From JBHGAV01 sp041946685 (GTDB lineage: Bacteria > Acidobacteriota > Terriglobia > Bryobacterales > Bryobacteraceae), in NCBI GenBank assembly GCA_041946685.1, contig JBHGAV010000026.1, positions 1 to 53,776 on the forward strand: a stretch of DNA of 53,776 nucleotides, read 5' to 3'. A program made the position numbers and the translations under genes. This document shows positions 45,059-53,718 of the stretch, one piece after another. Every line of letters starts with the position of its first letter. Within the stretch, counting starts at the first letter, position 1. The notes beneath the pieces are model-generated. The model saw only the letters and a list, made by a program, of their open reading frames with translations. It was not told where the DNA came from and searched no databases.

Positions 45059-47236
45059 TCACAGACCGAAGCGGTAGGTCGCCCTCACCTCCACGAAGCG
45101 GCCGGGGGCATTATAAATGAACTCCCCGTCGTACTTCGAATTTGTGAGGTTGTCCACTCCCACCGAGAGATCCACGTCCTGATCGCGGAACCGGATCGTT
45201 TTCCAGAACTTCGCACCGAGGGTCGCGTATCCCCGCATGTGGAAGTAGCGGAGCTGAGTATTTTCATCGTCGTAGTAGCGTGTGTCGGACGCCCTCGCCG
45301 ACAAGACGATTCCGTAGCCGTGTTTGGGGCTGACGTATTGCAGCCCGGCGTTCCCCATGTTGTCGGGAGCGTTGCGCAGTTGATGCCCTTTGTTCTTTGC
45401 GGACTTGGTGATCTCCGACCGGTTTAGCGTGTAGTTGGCGTATCCGCTCAAGTCGCCCCAGATCTGTTGCTGCAGCCCCAGCTCCAGCCCCTTGATCGAA
45501 ACCTCGTCGGAGTTGGAGGTCCGGATAATCTGCACACCGGCGAGCGTGGGGTGCTGGTCATAGACATAACTCATGGCGTCCACGATCTCGCCCCAGTAGC
45601 CGGTCGCCGTGAGCCGGGTCCGGCGGCCGGGGCTGATGTAGTCCGCGCCGAAGTCGGCCATCCTGGTCCGCTCCGGCTTCAAGTTAGGATTCGCCTCGCG
45701 CCAGGTGTTCCCCGTTGACAGATTCTGGAAGAACCATGTGGCGCTGCCAGCCCAGAAGGCCGTGCCCGCGGAAGTCCGCAGACCCCAGGAGTCGTTGAGT
45801 TGGTACTTGAAGCCTCCCCGGTAAGTGGTCGCTCCTTTGCTCACGTCGGGAGGCGTCCGGTTGGTTGAGCCGGTGTCATAGACGTCGTGAAAATTCCACC
45901 AGTCGCGGCGCACGCCCAGGATCAGCGTGGCCTTCTCGTCGAGGAACCTGTACTGGTCCTGGAAGTAGATGGCCGTTTGTCCCACAGCGTACTTCGTCTG
46001 CGCCAGGGTCGACGTGCGGTCCGCATTGAACGTGAAGGAACGGCTCTGATCCACCAGATACTGGCCGCCCACCGTCAGGGTGTTGCCACGGATGGCGTGA
46101 ATGTCCATCTGCACATCGAGCGGCAGCCGTGTATAAGTGGAGTGCGGCTGCTGCGTGATGGTGGGGTCGTACACGTAACTGTTGGAGGCATCGATGGGAG
46201 TGAAGACGTAACGGTCTCCGATCGCCGAGTTGGCCACCTTCAACATGCCCTTCGTGCTTTGCGAATTGCTGAGCCGGCTTTGGTAGCCGTACCGGACGGT
46301 GAGCAGCCCCAGGCTTGTAACTGGTGTGAAGAACGAGCCGGTGCCAATCAGCCGTGTGCCGCTGCTAAAGGAATTCGCTTTGCCGCCATTGAGCCCCTCC
46401 TTGAACAGGTGCAGCCCCGCGGTGAATCCCGCTCCGGTCCCAGGGTCGCGGTAGGCCACCCTCTGGTAGCTATAGTGGTTCGTGTAGTACTGGTCGCAGA
46501 TGTTTACGTAGTTCAGATAGGAAGGATAGCCGTGGTTCATCAGGTACAGGCCGGTCGCCAGATCCGTGTTCCGGTAACCGTCCGAGGTGTCGACATTGTA
46601 GGAGCCGAACAGGTCCCAGTTGCCCAGTTCCTTGCCTATCGACAACTGGGGCCGCCAGGTGTCGAAGGTGCCGTAGCCGGTCCCCACGGTGATTCCCGTC
46701 TTCTGGCGTCCGCTCAGGGAGCGCACGTTCACCACACCCCCGCTGGCGTTGGCTCCGTACAGCGACGAAGAGGGGCCGAGTAACACTTCCGTCGCCCCGA
46801 CATTGGCCGGGTGCACGGCAATGCTCACCATCGGTTCGGCCAGGGGAAGCTCATCCACCATGTACAGCGTGCGGCCGATGAAATAGCCCGTGCCGCGCAG
46901 GTGAATCCAGTTGGGGATGTTCCGGTTGCCGTGGCCCACCGACACACCCGGCACGTCCCTCACAATCTCCCCGATATTGGGGTTGTTGTACTGCTTCTCT
47001 TCAATCTGGTCATGCGTCACGAGCTGGACGCTGACCGGGACATTGACAATGTTGGTTTCCGTCTTGGTGGCGGTCACGACGATCACGTCGTGCCGGCTGA
47101 GTGCGGCCTTGCTGTCCGGGGGTCCGGCTGCGGAATCTGAGGCCGCTCTTGGATTGCTTTGTTCTGGTTGCTGGGCCCAAACCGCGCTCGGCAGCAGAAA
47201 GGAGGACAGGAGTAGTGCAAAGACGGCGCGTGTCAT
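45059..47236 (-). CDS. TonB-dependent outer-membrane receptor 1
   Basis: About 725 residues from ATG 47236 (GAGAG upstream); ATG 47248 in frame is the alternative, and a frame reaching 47422 is unlikely because it would bury the signal peptide (TRAVFALLLSSFLLPSAVWAQQ). A TonB-box-like DVIVVTATK precedes the plug (VSVQLVTHDQIEEKQYNNPN; WIHLRGTGYFIG; VLLGPSSSLYGANASGGVVNV), and the barrel ends in VEVRATYRFGL. It brings a large ligand through the outer membrane using TonB energy. It heads the unit with the ABC importer, so it probably feeds that system. Ligand unknown; no ExbB, ExbD or TonB gene is in the window. Confidence 0.92.
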   Translation of the reverse strand: MTRAVFALLLSSFLLPSAVWAQQPEQSNPRAASDSAAGPPDSKAALSRHDVIVVTATKTETNIVNVPVSVQLVTHDQIEEKQYNNPNIGEIVRDVPGVSVGHGNRNIPNWIHLRGTGYFIGRTLYMVDELPLAEPMVSIAVHPANVGATEVLLGPSSSLYGANASGGVVNVRSLSGRQKTGITVGTGYGTFDTWRPQLSIGKELGNWDLFGSYNVDTSDGYRNTDLATGLYLMNHGYPSYLNYVNICDQYYTNHYSYQRVAYRDPGTGAGFTAGLHLFKEGLNGGKANSFSSGTRLIGTGSFFTPVTSLGLLTVRYGYQSRLSNSQSTKGMLKVANSAIGDRYVFTPIDASNSYVYDPTITQQPHSTYTRLPLDVQMDIHAIRGNTLTVGGQYLVDQSRSFTFNADRTSTLAQTKYAVGQTAIYFQDQYRFLDEKATLILGVRRDWWNFHDVYDTGSTNRTPPDVSKGATTYRGGFKYQLNDSWGLRTSAGTAFWAGSATWFFQNLSTGNTWREANPNLKPERTRMADFGADYISPGRRTRLTATGYWGEIVDAMSYVYDQHPTLAGVQIIRTSNSDEVSIKGLELGLQQQIWGDLSGYANYTLNRSEITKSAKNKGHQLRNAPDNMGNAGLQYVSPKHGYGIVLSARASDTRYYDDENTQLRYFHMRGYATLGAKFWKTIRFRDQDVDLSVGVDNLTNSKYDGEFIYNAPGRFVEVRATYRFGL

Positions 47237-47433
47237 TTCATCTCTCATCAATTTGTGGTTTCGGTGGTAGCAACAATAGCATAAACGTAGCACATTCTTG
47301 CAGCCGGCGCAACCGGAATCGCATGCCCGATCCCGGCGGGGAGGAGGGTGCGGCGGGGAGTGAGGGCGGGCCCTGCCGCCGAGGCAGTAATCGTGCGCTT
47401 GCATTGCTATCGTAGCACGCATACACTAGTCGT
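47237..47433. promoter_or_regulatory. Divergent control region between the two TonB receptor genes
   Basis: 197 bp. Left part: three direct copies of TAGCA at 47268, 47277 and 47288 (TGCTA in the direction of receptor 1). Right part: TGCTA-TCG-TAGCA (47405-47417) lies exactly in the 17-bp spacer between a -35-like TTGCAT (47399-47404) and a -10-like TACACT (47422-47427). GCATAC (47419-47424) and GTATGC (47432-47437) form a second inverted repeat over the receptor 2 start. In the middle, GGCGG/CCGCC (47365-69, 47376-80) and CTGCC/GGCAG (47373-77, 47383-87) can form mutually exclusive stems. No cobalamin-riboswitch core is recognisable. Confidence 0.55.
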
Positions 47434-49704
47434 ATGCATCGAATGTTCATCGCCCTTCTCCTCTGCCATTCCATGTATGCGCAGCAAGCGCCCGCGCCGG
47501 TGTCGCCCGCCAGCGCCGGTTTGCCGGGCGCGGCGGAGTCTCCATTCTTCCTCAAGCAGGAGATTACGGTTACCGCCACGCGTGCCGAGGTGGCCCCCGA
47601 TCAGTCGCCTGTCTCCGCCGCGGTTGTCTCCAGCGAGGAAATCGCGATGCGCAGCGTCCAGATGGTGGACCAGGCGCTGGATACAACCGCCGGCGTGTAT
47701 GCGAACCGCGGCAAGGGCTATCAGGACACGCAGGCGGGCGTCGGCATGCGCGGGTTCGCCGGGCGCGGCACGGGCCAGAGCCGGACGTTGGTGCTGGTCG
47801 ACGGGCAACCGCTGAACGATCCCTACACCGGCCAGCTCGTTTGCGGCACGTTGCCGGTCAGCGAAGTGGAGAAGGTGGAAGTGGTACGGGGCCCGTTTTC
47901 CGCGCTTTATGGCAGCAACGCGATGGGAGGCGTTGTGCAGGTCATCACCAAGGCGGTGGACCGGCGGCGCGCGGAGTTCTGGGGCGAGTACGGCGCTCAG
48001 GACACGTTCCGTTACGGAGCCCGGGCTGCCGACCGTTTCTTCGACAGGTTGAGCGTGAGCCTGGCCTATGACCGGCTGCAATCGGGGGGATATCCGTCGC
48101 AATACGTGACGACAGCCGGCTCGGCCGGAACGGGTGGGACTCCCGTCACCGGCTTCCTTCCGGCTCTCACGACGGCTGGCGCAGCCACCTATATCATCGG
48201 GCAATCCGGCGACAACTGGTGGAAGCAGCAAGCATGGCGGACCCGGGGCGACTACTCATTCAACGGGCAAACCACCTTGGCCGTTCAGTACATGCACCAG
48301 AGTTCGAACTACGGTTACGACGCCTACACCAGCCTGCTGCGCACGGCAGACGGAGTTCCGTTTGACTCCGGCACGGCATCGATTGTGGTGAACGGCGTGG
48401 CGCGGCGCCTGACGGTCACCCCAAGCATGTTTCTGCCCGGCGACGGAGGGAACCGGTCGCACCTGCTTACGGCGCGGCTGCACCGCGCGTTGACCCCGAA
48501 CTCCCGCCTTCGCGTGAGCGCGGGGACGGTCCGCGCGCCGCTGGCCTACTACTCGACGCCGGCGACGGGGGCCACGGTGTTTGGGGGTCCGGGGACGATC
48601 AGTGACCGCCCCAGCCGCGCCTGGTACGGCGAGGCTCAATGGATATGGAACGCCGGCAGCCGCCAAACACTGACGGCAGGGACCGAGTTGCGCCGAGACG
48701 CCACCAGCGTCAGCGAGAAATCGGTGCCCAACTACGCGCGCCGGACGCAGGGTCCGGTGCTCTCGTATCAGGCGCAGGGCAAGGCCTACACGCAGGGCGG
48801 ATTCGTGCAACATGAGTGGCGCGTGAGCGAAGCACTGTCCCTGGTTTCCGGAGGCCGATACGACTACTGGCGCACCTTCGAGGGTGGGAATCAAACGGTC
48901 GGCACGACGCTCACCAACCAGTACGACGATCGCTCGAACCAGTCCTTGTCGGCCAAGGTTGCCGCCATCCACCGCGCGCCCGGCGGCATCGCGCTCCGGG
49001 CGAGCGCCGGCAATGCCTACCGCAATCCCAGTGTCTACGATCTGTATCGAACCTGGCGGTCATCCACCGGCATCGTCTATGCCTCCAACCCGGACCTGAA
49101 GCCGGAGAAGCTGGTCGCATGGGAAGCAGGGGCCAGCCGGCGCTGGCACGGTGGTTTCGAGCTGGATGCCGTATACTTCGACAACCATGTTTCCGATCTC
49201 ATTTACAGGTCCACGGATTTGAGCGCCGATCCTTCGGGCAAGTACCGCCCGGTGGTGAACGCCGCGAAAGCCCGCACCCGCGGTTTTGAGGGGTCGGCCC
49301 GTGCGCCGCTGCTCTCCTGGCTCTTCCTCCGGACTGCCTACACCTGGACGGAGGCGGAGATCACAAGCAACCCGGCCATTCCCGAGTCCGTGGGCAAGAA
49401 GATCCCGCAGGTTCCTGAACATAACGGCTCTCTCGGGCTGTTCGCGACGCGGGGCCGCTGGAACGCGTCTGCTACGGGGCGTTACGTTTCCGCCGTGTTC
49501 TCGACCGATTCCAACACCGATACGACCAAGGGTGTCTACGGCGCCTTCGATCCTTTCTTTGAGGCCGACGCCTCGGTTTCGTTCGACATCTCGCGGAATC
49601 TCACCTTCCATGTCAGCGCGCAGAACCTGCTCGACCGCGTCTACTTCAATTACTACCCGGTGGCGGGACGCCTCCTCTTCACAGGCTTGCGCATTCGATT
49701 GTGA
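47434..49704 (+). CDS. TonB-dependent outer-membrane receptor 2 (BtuB/HmuR-like)
   Basis: 756 residues from ATG 47434 (ATG 47443 is also possible). Signal peptide MFIALLLCHSMYAQQ, TonB-box-like QEITVTATRA, plug with AGVGMRGFAGRGTGQSRTLVLVDGQPLND and VEVVRGPFSALYGSNAMGGVVQVITK, and a barrel ending VYFNYYPVAGRLLFTGLRIRL with the terminal hydrophobic strand. The plug pattern is of the BtuB/heme-receptor type. If the -10-like TACACT at 47422 is used, the mRNA would be nearly leaderless. Its TGA overlaps the GTG of the CobN-like gene (GTGA at 49701-49704), so the two proteins are made together. Confidence 0.92.
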   Translation: MHRMFIALLLCHSMYAQQAPAPVSPASAGLPGAAESPFFLKQEITVTATRAEVAPDQSPVSAAVVSSEEIAMRSVQMVDQALDTTAGVYANRGKGYQDTQAGVGMRGFAGRGTGQSRTLVLVDGQPLNDPYTGQLVCGTLPVSEVEKVEVVRGPFSALYGSNAMGGVVQVITKAVDRRRAEFWGEYGAQDTFRYGARAADRFFDRLSVSLAYDRLQSGGYPSQYVTTAGSAGTGGTPVTGFLPALTTAGAATYIIGQSGDNWWKQQAWRTRGDYSFNGQTTLAVQYMHQSSNYGYDAYTSLLRTADGVPFDSGTASIVVNGVARRLTVTPSMFLPGDGGNRSHLLTARLHRALTPNSRLRVSAGTVRAPLAYYSTPATGATVFGGPGTISDRPSRAWYGEAQWIWNAGSRQTLTAGTELRRDATSVSEKSVPNYARRTQGPVLSYQAQGKAYTQGGFVQHEWRVSEALSLVSGGRYDYWRTFEGGNQTVGTTLTNQYDDRSNQSLSAKVAAIHRAPGGIALRASAGNAYRNPSVYDLYRTWRSSTGIVYASNPDLKPEKLVAWEAGASRRWHGGFELDAVYFDNHVSDLIYRSTDLSADPSGKYRPVVNAAKARTRGFEGSARAPLLSWLFLRTAYTWTEAEITSNPAIPESVGKKIPQVPEHNGSLGLFATRGRWNASATGRYVSAVFSTDSNTDTTKGVYGAFDPFFEADASVSFDISRNLTFHVSAQNLLDRVYFNYYPVAGRLLFTGLRIRL

Positions 49705-52700
49705 GGACGCTTTTCTTACTTATCGTTGGGGCCGTCGCCGCGCAGGCGGCCGAGCCGCTGCGAGTGACCGTGCTGACGCGGTTGAACCAGGCATTGCCTG
49801 AGGCGCAGGAGCGCTTCGTGGAACGCTGGGGAGGCCAGCGCATCGATCTGCGGTACGGCGACTTCGAGTCTCCTCCGCCGGAGTGGGACCGCTCCGAGGT
49901 GATCTTCACATACTTGATGCCGAGGGAAGCCGCCGAGCGGCTGGCCCCGCAGTTCAAGGCCGCCATCGCACGCGGCGCCAAGGTGGTCGCCCACTGGCCG
50001 GAACCGGCGCTGCGTCACTGGGGTTTCAAACAGGACGAACGCCTGGTTGAAACCGCGGTGGAATACTGGAGCCAGGGAGGCGCCGAGAACATCGCCCGGT
50101 GTCTGGCATTCCTTTACTCGAAGGTGGCCGGGCGAGCCGGGCTCCCGATAGAGCCGCCCGAGCCGGTTGTGACGGTTGGCCTCTATCATCCACGCGCCGC
50201 GCGGCCGTTTGTGACGCTCGACGAGTACCTGGAGTGGCACCGTGGTCTCGGCGTTGTCCCGCCGGCGGCGCCGCGTGTGGCCGTGCTGTTTTATCAGACG
50301 AACCTCAAGAGCCGAGATACGGCGCATATCGATGCCCTGATAGCGGCAGTCGAGAAGCACGGCCTGATTCCTGTCCCGGTTTTCGGCTGGCCTCCAGCGG
50401 TGGCTGAGCCGCTTTTGATTCGGAACGGCGAAGCCATGGTGGAGGCGGCGTTCGCTCTGAACCTGGGATTCACGCAGCCCCGCGACGCCGAGTTTCTGGC
50501 GCGGCTGAACGTACATGTCATTGACCTGATGACGACCAGGCAGAGCCTCGCCGAATGGACCGAATCGCCACAGGGACTGCGGTTGGACCAGTTGTCGATC
50601 CAGGTGGCTTCCCCCGAGCGGGCCGGCGCCACCGACCCGATCACCTTCGCGGCGACCGAGCGCTCCGCGGATGGCTCTTCCCAGGTCACCGTCCCGATTC
50701 CGGAGCGAATTGACATGGCGGTGCGGCGGGCCGCGCGCTGGATTGCGCTGCGCCACAAACCGAACCGGGACAAGCGCGTCGCGCTCCTCTACTACAACAA
50801 TCCTCCCGGAAAGGGCAACATTGGAGCCAGCTACCTGGACGTGCCGGGCTCGCTCGCGGCTCTGCTCCAAAGGATGCGCGAGGAGGGGTACCGCACCGGC
50901 GACGCAGCGCCTTCCGAGAAGGAACTGCTGCAAATGCTGGAGCGCACCGGCCGCAACATCGAGCAGTGGGCGCCGGGCGAACTGGACGCGATTGTGGCTC
51001 AGAACCAGGCCGTACTCATACCGGTGAAGCAGTACCGCCAGTGGCTGGGCGAGACACCAGAGGCATTCCAGGAATCGATGCTGCGGAATTGGGGTCCGCC
51101 CGAGAAATCGACGTTGATGACAATCCGGTCGCGCGAGAACGAGGCGGTGTGCGTGTTGCCGGCGCTCCGCTTCGGCAACGTCTTTCTTGGACCACAGCCG
51201 CTTCGCTCCTCGTTTGCCCTGGCCGGCAAGACGCTGCATGACACCACGATCCCGCCGCCACACTGCTACGTCGCGGGCTATCTTTGGCTGCGGCGCGTGT
51301 TTCAGGCCGATGCCATCGCGCACATCGGCCGCCACGGCTCGCTGGAATTCCTGCCCGGCAAGAACGTCGGCATGGCGGGCTGGGACCCCGTCGAAGTGCT
51401 GATGGACGACACGCCGGCGCCCTATTTCTACATCATCGACGGCGGCGGCGAATCGACCACGGCCCGGCGCCGCGGCATGTCCACGCTGATCGGCCACCTG
51501 ACGCCTCTTCTGGTGAGCGGCGGCGGGCAAGACGAGTTCCGTGCGCTGCGGGAGACCTTCCAGCAGATCGAGAAGGTGCGCGACACCTCTCCGGGTCTCC
51601 TCGACGAATACCAGGCGAGGGCGCGGGGAGAGATCCGCAGGCTGCGGCTCGACGGCCAGCTCGGCTTTGATCTCGACCAGACCCGCTGGGAGGAGGTCAC
51701 CGAGCGCGTCCAGAGCTTCCTGGAGGAGACGGAAGCCGGACCGATACCCATGGGCCTTCACGTGCTTGGAAGGCCGCCCAGGAAAGAGGTCCAGATCGAA
51801 TCGCTCGCGGAATTCCTTAAGACCGGCTTCTCAGAGGCCGATCTGCGCCAAATCGGCGACCTCCCGGCCGAGTGGGCCAAGGAGTTGGCTGCCGGGAGCC
51901 GGCCTGAGGTTGACGCGCGCTGGACAGGGACGCTCCAGGATCGCATCCGAACTCAACTGGCCGCTGGAACGGAATGGCTCGCCAACCTGCGCGCCTCCGC
52001 GTCCATGGAACTGGACAACTACATTCGTGTGCTCAAAGCGGAGTACCTGGCCAGCGGGTCCTCGGGCGATCCTCTGCGGACGCCCGCTTCCCTGCCGAGC
52101 GGCCGGAACCTGCACGACTTCGATCCCTCGCAGATCCCGACCCGCGCCGCCTGCGAACTGGGGCGCAAACTGGGGGAGGAAGTGCTACAACGCCACCGGC
52201 AGCGCACCGGCAGGTTGCCCGAGAAGGTCAGCCTGGTGCTCTGGTACGGCGAAACCGTCCGGCACCAGGGCGCGCTGGAATGCGAGGCGCTGTACCTGAT
52301 GGGAGTGGAGCCGCAATGGAACTCCCGCGGGGTGGTGGATGGATTGCGGCTTGTTCCGGAGGCGGAGCTGGGCCGCCCGCGGGTGGACGTCGTTGCCACG
52401 ATCGCCGGCATCTACCGCGATGGGTTCCCCGACAAGGCGGCGCTGCTCGACCGAGCCTCCAGACTGGTCCAGCAGGCGGGTGACAACACATTGAGCCGCA
52501 ATACCCGGCGGAGCGTGGAAGAGCTGGTCAAGGGCGGGGTGCCGAAAGATGTCGCGGAAAGAGCGGCGGCCGCGCGCGTTTATGGCCCTGCGCCCGGCGA
52601 CTACGGCGGGGGAATCGCCAATCTCATCAAGCAGAGTCGCGACGCCGGCAATGCGGGGATGATCGCCGAGGCGTATCTCAATCACAACAACTTCGCGTAT

Positions 52701-53702
52701 ACGAGCGACGGGTGGGGAGAGTCGGTTCCCCAGGCTCTGGCGACGCAGCTCAAGGGCAACGAAGTTGTGATCCACTCCCGCACGACGAACCTGTATGGGG
52801 CGATCGACAACGACGACTTCTTCGATTTCGCGGGCGGGCTGAACCTGGCCACCAAACAGGTGAATGGGGGCGTGGCGCCGCAGTTCTATGTCGCCAACCT
52901 TCGCAAGGCCGGTCGGGAGCGCCTGGAGGATTTCCGGACCTTCCTGGCCGCGGAGATGAACGGGCGGTTCTGGAATCCAAAGTGGATCCGCGAGATGCAG
53001 AAGAGCGGTTACGGCGGAGCGCGGGAGATCTTCGACAACCTCGAGAACGTCTACGGCTGGCAGGCCACGACGCCCGAGCACGTGGACGGTTCCAACTGGG
53101 ACAAGACATACCAGGTCTATGTCGAGGACCGGCATCACCTCGGGTTGAAGGAGTTCTTCGAAAAGGAGAATCCGCACGCGCGCCAGTACATGCTGGCCCG
53201 CATGCTGGAGGTGGACCGCCAGGGTAGCTACGAGTTCACTCCCGAGCAGAAGGCGCGGCTGCTGCGCGAGTATGTGCGATCTGTCGCTCACTTCGGCATA
53301 GGTTGCTCGGCGAACACTTGCGGCAACCGGCGGCTCCAGGAATCGGTGGTGGCTTCGGCCGGACGCGTAGCGGGTTTGACCGCGGCCGAGATCCGTCAGT
53401 TCCGCGAGTCGCTGGAGCGGGCCTATTCTCGAAACGGGCCGGCCGGAAGGACGCCCTCAGCGGGTGCGGCGGCGGGGGGCAAGGCGGGACCAGTCAAAGC
53501 GAGCCGGCACTCACGGCCGTTCCGGGTGTTCGAGGTGGCGCTGGCCTCGTTGTCGGAGTCCCCCGCCGTCCTCCCGATGGGTTTCGCGCTATTCGGGCTG
53601 TTTCTTGCGTGCAGCGGCAGTCTCGGCTTCTTGCAGGCGGCGCTTTTGCGTCGCCGCAAGCCCGCAATCGAGATACTTGAACTGCGTGGTGGCCGTCAGT
53701 AA
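49701..53702 (+). CDS. Exported, membrane-anchored CobN/HmuS-like chelatase subunit
   Basis: 1333 residues. CobN and BchH/ChlH are the large, tetrapyrrole-binding subunits of cobalt and magnesium chelatases. Core motifs are present: VALLYYNNPPGKGNIGASYLD, HIGRHGSLEFLPGKN (about residue 540), STTARRRGMSTLIGHLTP, VSLVLWYGETVRHQG, AYLNHNNFAYTSDGWGE and DNDDFFDFAGGL. Unlike cytoplasmic CobN it has a signal peptide (MRTLFLLIVGAVAAQAAEP), a linker, and a C-terminal helix (about 1283-1310) followed by RRRK, so the catalytic body should face the periplasm. This form matches HmuS-type proteins of heme-uptake loci. It starts at GTG 49701, coupled to receptor 2. No AAA+ partner (ChlI/ChlD, CobS/CobT) is in the window. 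Confidence 0.9.
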   Translation: MRTLFLLIVGAVAAQAAEPLRVTVLTRLNQALPEAQERFVERWGGQRIDLRYGDFESPPPEWDRSEVIFTYLMPREAAERLAPQFKAAIARGAKVVAHWPEPALRHWGFKQDERLVETAVEYWSQGGAENIARCLAFLYSKVAGRAGLPIEPPEPVVTVGLYHPRAARPFVTLDEYLEWHRGLGVVPPAAPRVAVLFYQTNLKSRDTAHIDALIAAVEKHGLIPVPVFGWPPAVAEPLLIRNGEAMVEAAFALNLGFTQPRDAEFLARLNVHVIDLMTTRQSLAEWTESPQGLRLDQLSIQVASPERAGATDPITFAATERSADGSSQVTVPIPERIDMAVRRAARWIALRHKPNRDKRVALLYYNNPPGKGNIGASYLDVPGSLAALLQRMREEGYRTGDAAPSEKELLQMLERTGRNIEQWAPGELDAIVAQNQAVLIPVKQYRQWLGETPEAFQESMLRNWGPPEKSTLMTIRSRENEAVCVLPALRFGNVFLGPQPLRSSFALAGKTLHDTTIPPPHCYVAGYLWLRRVFQADAIAHIGRHGSLEFLPGKNVGMAGWDPVEVLMDDTPAPYFYIIDGGGESTTARRRGMSTLIGHLTPLLVSGGGQDEFRALRETFQQIEKVRDTSPGLLDEYQARARGEIRRLRLDGQLGFDLDQTRWEEVTERVQSFLEETEAGPIPMGLHVLGRPPRKEVQIESLAEFLKTGFSEADLRQIGDLPAEWAKELAAGSRPEVDARWTGTLQDRIRTQLAAGTEWLANLRASASMELDNYIRVLKAEYLASGSSGDPLRTPASLPSGRNLHDFDPSQIPTRAACELGRKLGEEVLQRHRQRTGRLPEKVSLVLWYGETVRHQGALECEALYLMGVEPQWNSRGVVDGLRLVPEAELGRPRVDVVATIAGIYRDGFPDKAALLDRASRLVQQAGDNTLSRNTRRSVEELVKGGVPKDVAERAAAARVYGPAPGDYGGGIANLIKQSRDAGNAGMIAEAYLNHNNFAYTSDGWGESVPQALATQLKGNEVVIHSRTTNLYGAIDNDDFFDFAGGLNLATKQVNGGVAPQFYVANLRKAGRERLEDFRTFLAAEMNGRFWNPKWIREMQKSGYGGAREIFDNLENVYGWQATTPEHVDGSNWDKTYQVYVEDRHHLGLKEFFEKENPHARQYMLARMLEVDRQGSYEFTPEQKARLLREYVRSVAHFGIGCSANTCGNRRLQESVVASAGRVAGLTAAEIRQFRESLERAYSRNGPAGRTPSAGAAAGGKAGPVKASRHSRPFRVFEVALASLSESPAVLPMGFALFGLFLACSGSLGFLQAALLRRRKPAIEILELRGGRQ

Positions 53703-53718
53703 TGGAGACTACGAGAGA

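Noticed and set aside
47237..47433. Cobalamin riboswitch in front of the TonB receptor and CobN-like genes
   Set aside because: Expected from gene content, but neither strand shows a B12-box-like AGCCAGGAGACCTGCC or the surrounding conserved core.
49716..51761. 681-residue open frame on the minus strand opposite the CobN-like gene
   Set aside because: Shadow of the GC-rich codon pattern: no domain, no ribosome-binding site, and the plus strand carries clear CobN motifs throughout.
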